Below, one piece after another: positions 4,590 through 8,619 of a DNA stretch of 8,619 nucleotides. The notes beneath the pieces are model-generated. The model worked only from the letters and a program-made list of their open reading frames with translations, was not told the origin of the DNA and searched no databases. The DNA is from Clostridiaceae bacterium (GTDB lineage: Bacteria; Bacillota; Clostridia; Saccharofermentanales; UBA5734): NCBI GenBank assembly GCA_012729935.1, contig JAAYBY010000003.1, forward strand, positions 1 to 8,619, read 5' to 3'. The position numbers were made by a program, and so were the translations under genes. Each line of letters opens with the position of its first letter. Position 1 is the first letter of the stretch.

Positions 4590-5756
4590 TTACTCCTGCA
4601 GCAATTCTCCAAGCGTTCTGAAGAAACAGGATCGGGCACCTGTGTGACAGGCCGGTCCCAGCTGCAGGACGTCAGCCAGCAGGCAGTCCAGATCGCAGTC
4701 GATCTGTAAATTTCTCACCTGCTGGAAGTGGCCGGATGTCTCGCCTTTCAGCCACAATTTCTTTCGACTGCGGCTGTAATAATGCATCAGGCCGCTGTTC
4801 AGCGTCTCTCGAAAAGCAGCTTCATCCATAAAAGCCTGCATCAGTATTTCTTTGTTTTCCTCATCCCGCGTGATCACCGTCAGCAGTCCCTGATCGTTTT
4901 TCTTCAATTGGTGCCATAACTTATCTACCTGCTCCCTCAGCGGACTATCCTGCAGGAAAGACGGTTTAAAGAGTTTACCACTGTCCTCTGAGTTCGGATC
5001 AAATCGAACGGGGACGCCGCGCAGTGCCAGATACCGCTTCAATTGCGGAATTGTTATTTCGCCGAAGTGGAACAAACTGGCTGCCAGAACGGCTTCTGAA
5101 CCACCTGTTGTCAGCGCATCAAAAAAGTCTGACAGCTGTCCGGCACCTCCCGAAGCAATAACCGGAATTGAAACAGCATCAGCGATGGTTCGGGTAATCT
5201 CCAGATCATATCCCTGTCGTGTGCCATCCCGATCCATACTGGTCAATAAGATTTCGCCAGCGCCAAGAGATTCGACCTGCTTTGCCCAGGCGACTGCCTC
5301 GAGTCCAGTCGGTCGGGTGCCTCCGGCGATCACAACCTCAAAAATGCCGTCGGCATTCCTGCGAACATCAATCGCCACAACCACACACTGGCTGCCAAAA
5401 CGCTCTGCAGCCTGTTGAATCAGCTGTGGATTGAGAACAGCTGCCGAATTCAGCGAAATTTTATCAGCTCCAGCCTGCAGAATTTCGCGAATATCTTCGA
5501 GAGATCGTATGCCGCCGCCGACTGTAAAGGGAATAAACACCTGTTCCGCCACTTTACGAACGATGTCAATCAGAATACCGCGATCCTCCAGGGTCGCCGA
5601 AATATCGAGGAATGCCAGTTCATCAGCACCTGCTTCGTTATAAGCACGTGCAGACTCCACTGGATCCCCTGCATCGCGAATATCAACAAAATGCACGCCT
5701 TTAACAACACGTCCGCCGCGGACATCCAGACAGGGAATTATTCTTTTTGCCAACAT
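4590..5756 (-). CDS. HisF-HisI fusion: imidazole glycerol phosphate synthase subunit / phosphoribosyl-AMP cyclohydrolase
   Basis: The 388-aa protein joins two histidine enzymes. Residues 1-252 are a complete HisF (beta/alpha)8 barrel, which converts PRFAR plus ammonia from HisH to imidazole glycerol phosphate and AICAR. It has catalytic Asp11 (IIPCLDV) and Asp130 (VVVAIDVRR), ammonia-gate residues Arg5, Glu46, Lys99 and Glu168, and phosphate-binding VGGGIRS and ASGGAG. Residues about 286-388 are a complete HisI, which opens the phosphoribosyl-AMP ring. They carry YYSRSRKKLWLKGETSGH, DCDLD (353-357) and ACHTGARSC, with probable zinc ligands Cys354, Cys370 and Cys377. A linker of about 33 residues joins them. 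No stop and no Met occurs in the linker, and the first Met after it (306) lies inside HisI, so this is one protein. The start overlaps hisA by 19 bp, suggesting translational coupling. HisF and HisI act at non-consecutive steps. Confidence 0.96.
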   Translation of the reverse strand: MLAKRIIPCLDVRGGRVVKGVHFVDIRDAGDPVESARAYNEAGADELAFLDISATLEDRGILIDIVRKVAEQVFIPFTVGGGIRSLEDIREILQAGADKISLNSAAVLNPQLIQQAAERFGSQCVVVAIDVRRNADGIFEVVIAGGTRPTGLEAVAWAKQVESLGAGEILLTSMDRDGTRQGYDLEITRTIADAVSIPVIASGGAGQLSDFFDALTTGGSEAVLAASLFHFGEITIPQLKRYLALRGVPVRFDPNSEDSGKLFKPSFLQDSPLREQVDKLWHQLKKNDQGLLTVITRDEENKEILMQAFMDEAAFRETLNSGLMHYYSRSRKKLWLKGETSGHFQQVRNLQIDCDLDCLLADVLQLGPACHTGARSCFFRTLGELLQE

Positions 5757-6475
5757 TTTTCCAGCACAACCTTTCCTTCATAAATTGCTTTTCCGACAAT
5801 CACACCGGCAGCACCTGTCTGGCGAACCGACTCAATATCCTGATGTGAGCCGATCCCGCCGGATGCAACCACGTTGACGATTCCAAGTTCAACAAGCTGG
5901 CGTATCATCTCCAGCGGCGGTCCCTGCAGGGTTCCGTCGCGGCTGATATCAGTATAGATAATGTGTTGGGCACCTGCCTCGGCCATCGTCTCAACAAAAG
6001 ATAAAACAGGCAATCCGCTTTCGGTGGTCCAGCCATCGACGCATACGCGATCATCCCGGGCATCAACACCAATTGCGATGCGATCGGCAAACCGATCCAA
6101 TGCCTGACGCGTCATTTTTCGATCACGAACGGCAGCCGTGCCGAGAACGAGCCGATCCAGATGATCTGTCTGCAGCAAATCTTCGATGGTTGTCATATCA
6201 CGTATACCGCCACCTGTCTGGACACGCATACCGGTCCTTTCTTTGATAGCGGCAATGGTCTTTCTATGGGTTGATCGCCCGCTTTTTGCAGCGTTCAGAT
6301 CGACTACATGAATCCATTGAGCACCAGCTTCTTGAAAGGATTCGGCCACGGCCAGCGGATCCTCATTGTATACTGTTACCTGATTGTAGCGGCCCTGCAG
6401 CAGGCGCACGCACCGTCCGTCAAGCAGATCGATCGCGGGGTAAATAATCATGCTCTGTGTCTGAGGTTCTTCCAT
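5738..6475 (-). CDS. hisA: ProFAR isomerase HisA
   Basis: HisA is the 1-(5-phosphoribosyl)-5-[(5-phosphoribosylamino)methylideneamino]imidazole-4-carboxamide isomerase. It performs an Amadori rearrangement that makes the substrate of HisF/HisH. It is a (beta/alpha)8 barrel related to HisF. With the chosen start it has 245 aa, catalytic Asp16 (YPAIDLLDG) and Asp138 (IGVDARD), and phosphate-binding TGGGIRD and ASGGIGS. Three in-frame Met are possible. ATG at 6475 has AGGAG 10 nt upstream and is preferred. ATG at 6514 would overlap hisH by 19 bp. ATG at 6451 gives the common MIIYPAID start but lacks a clear site. It follows hisH by 20 bp, and its end overlaps the fusion gene. Confidence 0.95.
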   Translation of the reverse strand: MEEPQTQSMIIYPAIDLLDGRCVRLLQGRYNQVTVYNEDPLAVAESFQEAGAQWIHVVDLNAAKSGRSTHRKTIAAIKERTGMRVQTGGGIRDMTTIEDLLQTDHLDRLVLGTAAVRDRKMTRQALDRFADRIAIGVDARDDRVCVDGWTTESGLPVLSFVETMAEAGAQHIIYTDISRDGTLQGPPLEMIRQLVELGIVNVVASGGIGSHQDIESVRQTGAAGVIVGKAIYEGKVVLEKCWQKE

Positions 6476-6495
6476 TCTTTCATAACTCCTGTTTA

Positions 6496-7089
6496 TTATC
6501 CGGTTGTCAGCCACTTTTGCAGTAATCCCAGGCCTGCCGCTCCACTTTTCTCCGGATGAAATTGAGTCAGCAGGATCGAACCGTTTTGAATAGCGGCTGT
6601 GAAAGAACGGCCATGTGTGGCGCGTGCCGCGACCAGTTCCTGATCTCCAGGTTCGACAAAATATGAGTGAACAAAATAAAAATACGCTTTTTCGGGAATC
6701 AGAGTGAGTCGTGAATCATCAATTTGGTTCCAGCCCATGTGCGGTATTTTAAGTTTTCCGGAATCTGAAAATCGACGAACAATGCCTGGTAAAAGGCCTA
6801 ATCCACCCGTTTGCCCTTCTTCGCTTCTTTCAAATACAAGCTGCATCCCGAGGCAGATGCCAAGAAACGGCCGCTCTTTCGCAAAAAAAGCTGCCAGCGC
6901 TTCATCGAGACCTTTCTCGCGAAGTTTCTGCATGGCGTAGGACATGGCACCGACACCAGGCAGAATCAGCCGATCTGACTGCAGGACCTGCTTTGGATCA
7001 CTGGTAATTTGTGCCGGTTGTCCCAAGAACTCAAGTGCTTTGACGACACTGCCCAGATTTCCCATATCATAGTCAACAACACTGATCAT
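6496..7089 (-). CDS. hisH: Imidazole glycerol phosphate synthase glutaminase subunit HisH
   Basis: HisH is a class I glutamine amidotransferase that hydrolyses glutamine and channels the ammonia through the HisF barrel. The 197-aa product has the nucleophile Cys79 in FLGICLGMQ, and His178 and Glu180 in QFHPEKSG complete the triad. It also has the oxyanion-strand region LPGVGAM and the family segment PHMGWNQI. The ATG overlaps the purC stop in an ATGA, and there is no strong ribosome binding site, so translation is probably coupled to purC. The partner HisF domain is encoded two genes downstream as part of the fusion protein, with hisA between them as in many his operons. Confidence 0.97.
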   Translation of the reverse strand: MISVVDYDMGNLGSVVKALEFLGQPAQITSDPKQVLQSDRLILPGVGAMSYAMQKLREKGLDEALAAFFAKERPFLGICLGMQLVFERSEEGQTGGLGLLPGIVRRFSDSGKLKIPHMGWNQIDDSRLTLIPEKAYFYFVHSYFVEPGDQELVAARATHGRSFTAAIQNGSILLTQFHPEKSGAAGLGLLQKWLTTG

Positions 7090-7976
7090 CCAAGTGATTT
7101 CCCGGTCAGACGCTCATACGCTTCCAGATATTTGGCAGCAGTCGCCTGAATCACAGATTCCGGCAATGCAGGCGGAGGCGGGTTTTTATCCCAGTCTAAC
7201 GTTTCCAGCCACTCCCGGAGATACTGTTTGTCAAAACTTTTCTGGCTGCGTCCAGGTTGATAATCGTCCAATTCCCAGAAACGTGATGAATCCGGCGTGA
7301 ACATCTCATCAGCAACAATCAGCTGACCATTGGAAAGACCAAACTCGAATTTTGTATCCGCAAGAATGATACCTTTGCTTTCAGCGTAGGCAGCGGCATC
7401 CCGATAGAGCTGCAGACTGACCGATCGCAGCTGTTCAGCCAGATCGCTGCCGATGATTGAGACAAGCTGGTCGAATGAGATATTCTCATCATGTCCTGAG
7501 TCAGCTTTTGTGGATGGTGTAAAAATTGGTTCCGGCAGTCGGTCTGCCTGCCGAAGTCCCGCAGGCATGGGTATGCAGGATATAGACTGGATCGCCCGGT
7601 ATTCCTTGAGGGCTGATCCTTCCAGATAGCCGCGAACAATACATTCAACCGGAAGCATATCAATTTTCCGGACCAGCATGGACCGGCCTGCCAGTTCATC
7701 GGCATATCGATCCAGACCGTCCGGATACGTCAGCGGATCAGTCGAAATCATGTGATTGTCGATGATGGACCGGGTCTTCTCAAACCAGAAAGCAGCAATG
7801 CTGTTCAGAACAATTCCTTTCTGTGGTATGAGTTCATTAAAGACCACATCAAAAGCAGAAACTCGATCAGTGACAACAATCAACAATGACTGTCCCAGAT
7901 CAAACAGATCCCTGACTTTACCGCGGGCAAGCAATGGCTTGTCGATGAAATCAGTTTCACGTACCAAATTCGTCAT
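7086..7976 (-). CDS. purC: Phosphoribosylaminoimidazole-succinocarboxamide synthase (SAICAR synthase)
   Basis: PurC joins aspartate to CAIR with ATP in de novo purine synthesis, giving SAICAR, which PurB converts to AICAR. The 296-aa product is the longer family form, compared with about 237 aa in E. coli. Visible motifs are GKVRDLF (19-25), SAFD (40-43), the signature LPVECIVRGYLEGS (108-121), TKADSGHDENIS (156-167), LADTKFEFG (205-213) and ADEMFTPDSSRFW (222-234). GGAGGT lies 5 nt before the ATG, in the 11-bp gap after hisB. Its stop overlaps the hisH start. Finding a purine gene inside a his cluster is unusual, but AICAR links the two pathways. Confidence 0.97.
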   Translation of the reverse strand: MTNLVRETDFIDKPLLARGKVRDLFDLGQSLLIVVTDRVSAFDVVFNELIPQKGIVLNSIAAFWFEKTRSIIDNHMISTDPLTYPDGLDRYADELAGRSMLVRKIDMLPVECIVRGYLEGSALKEYRAIQSISCIPMPAGLRQADRLPEPIFTPSTKADSGHDENISFDQLVSIIGSDLAEQLRSVSLQLYRDAAAYAESKGIILADTKFEFGLSNGQLIVADEMFTPDSSRFWELDDYQPGRSQKSFDKQYLREWLETLDWDKNPPPPALPESVIQATAAKYLEAYERLTGKSLG

Positions 7977-7987
7977 ATAAACCTCCG

Positions 7988-8575
7988 TTATAGCAATCCT
8001 TTTGTAGATGGTATTTGGTTGGGTGCCTGGCTGTTAATCGCGCAGGCCTGGGCCAGACTACGTGCAAACGATTTGAAGAGCGCTTCAATGATGTGGTGGT
8101 CGTTCTGGCCTGTCACGCATGAAAGATGCAACGTCAGACCAGCGTTGACTGCCAGCGCCCTGAAGAATTCACCTGTCATCTGCGTTGAAAATCCGCCGAC
8201 TTTTTCTGCTGAAAAACGGGCATTGAATGAGAGCCACGGCCGTCCGGAGATATCTACAGCTGATGACGCCAGCGCTTCATCCATCGGGATCACTGCATGG
8301 CCAAAACGGCTGATTCCTCTCTTTTCGCCCAGCGCATCTTTGAGAGCCTGCCCGAGAACGATACCGACATCTTCCACTGTATGGTGATCATCAACGTTCA
8401 GATCTCCCCTGACTGATACAGATAAATCCAATCCTCCATGTCTGGCCAGTAAAGTCAGCATGTGATCGAGAAAACCGATTCCTGTCGCAACTTCAGCTTG
8501 ACCACTGCCATCCAGAAAAAGCTGAATGGTGATGTCTGTTTCGCTGGTCTGCCGATGAATTTTTGACTGCCTCAT
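7988..8575 (-). CDS. hisB: Imidazoleglycerol-phosphate dehydratase HisB
   Basis: HisB is the manganese-dependent enzyme that dehydrates imidazole glycerol phosphate to imidazole acetol phosphate. The 195-aa product is the monofunctional form, without the N-terminal histidinol phosphatase seen in enterics. Metal-binding motifs are complete: GFLDHML with His38, His46 (RHGG), DDHHTVED (62-69), His92 (FGHAVIPMDEA), DHHIIEALFK (159-168) and the C-terminal PSTKG (189-193). AGGAGG lies 7 nt before the ATG at 8575. An extended -10 element just upstream suggests it is the first gene of the cluster. The next gene, purC, starts 11 bp after its stop. Confidence 0.97.
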   Translation of the reverse strand: MRQSKIHRQTSETDITIQLFLDGSGQAEVATGIGFLDHMLTLLARHGGLDLSVSVRGDLNVDDHHTVEDVGIVLGQALKDALGEKRGISRFGHAVIPMDEALASSAVDISGRPWLSFNARFSAEKVGGFSTQMTGEFFRALAVNAGLTLHLSCVTGQNDHHIIEALFKSFARSLAQACAINSQAPNQIPSTKGLL

Positions 8576-8607
8576 GTCATTTCCTCCTGTCTGGATGAAA
8601 CAATTCG

Positions 8608-8616
8608 ATTATATCA
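8608..8616 (-). promoter_or_regulatory. Extended -10 element upstream of hisB, promoter cut by window edge
   Basis: On the minus strand TGATATAAT gives a perfect TATAAT hexamer (8608-8613) with an extended -10 TG. Its -35 would lie beyond position 8619. Transcription would begin near 8601, leaving about 25 nt before hisB. That is too short for a riboswitch, T-box or leader-peptide attenuator between this start and the gene, so any control must be at the promoter or further upstream. Confidence 0.55.
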
Positions 8617-8619
8617 GCA

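Noticed and set aside
4880..4915. Possible separate hisI start within the linker of the fusion gene
   Set aside because: The only ATG there is out of frame. The in-frame TTG has no well-spaced ribosome binding site, and the reading frame is uninterrupted from HisF to HisI.
1..8619. Mobile element, CRISPR, phage or defence system
   Set aside because: All coding space is filled by recognised housekeeping genes. No transposase, integrase, spaced direct repeats or long terminal inverted repeats are seen.

Overview
The window looks like core chromosome of a Firmicutes (probably Clostridia-type) bacterium of moderate GC. The evidence is strong GGAGG-type ribosome binding sites, TTGACA/TATAAT-type promoters, a C+ (zinc-ribbon) L33 next to secE-nusG, a short single-span SecE, a Gram-positive-style L10 leader with a terminator, and CCA encoded in the tRNA-Met gene. 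All genes I can support lie on the minus strand. Transcription therefore runs from position 8619 towards position 1. I see no phage, insertion sequence, CRISPR or toxin-antitoxin content.

Region A (8619 to 4215, transcription order) is a histidine gene cluster: hisB, purC, hisH, hisA, a hisF-hisI fusion, then hisE. An extended -10 element sits just upstream of hisB at the window edge, so hisB may be the first gene. hisG, hisC and hisD are not present here. Two points stand out. The phosphoribosyl-AMP cyclohydrolase (HisI) is the C-terminal domain of HisF rather than being fused to HisE, which is a separate gene. The purine gene purC (SAICAR synthase) is inserted between hisB and hisH and shares a 4-bp stop/start overlap with hisH. 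The cluster therefore encodes both the HisF/HisH reaction that releases AICAR and a purine enzyme two steps upstream of AICAR.

Region B (4214 to 1562) starts with a very good promoter (4082-4110). It continues with rpmG (54 aa), secE, nusG, rplK and rplA, the classic secretion/antitermination/ribosomal-stalk cluster. The rplK leader carries a candidate hairpin that could be an autoregulatory site.

Region C (1558 to 314) has its own promoter directly after the rplA stop codon. A structured L10 leader with an attenuator-like terminator follows, then rplJ and rplL, and a 13-bp inverted repeat. The usual next genes, rpoB-rpoC, are absent. Instead a separate promoter drives a tRNA array, with tRNA-Met(CAU) complete and tRNA-Glu(UUC) cut by the window edge.

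Overall this is ordinary housekeeping sequence. The best second-look items are the HisF-HisI fusion, the purC insertion in the his cluster, the L10 leader/attenuator, the rplK leader hairpin and the separation of rplL from rpoB. I did not find an undescribed accessory system.
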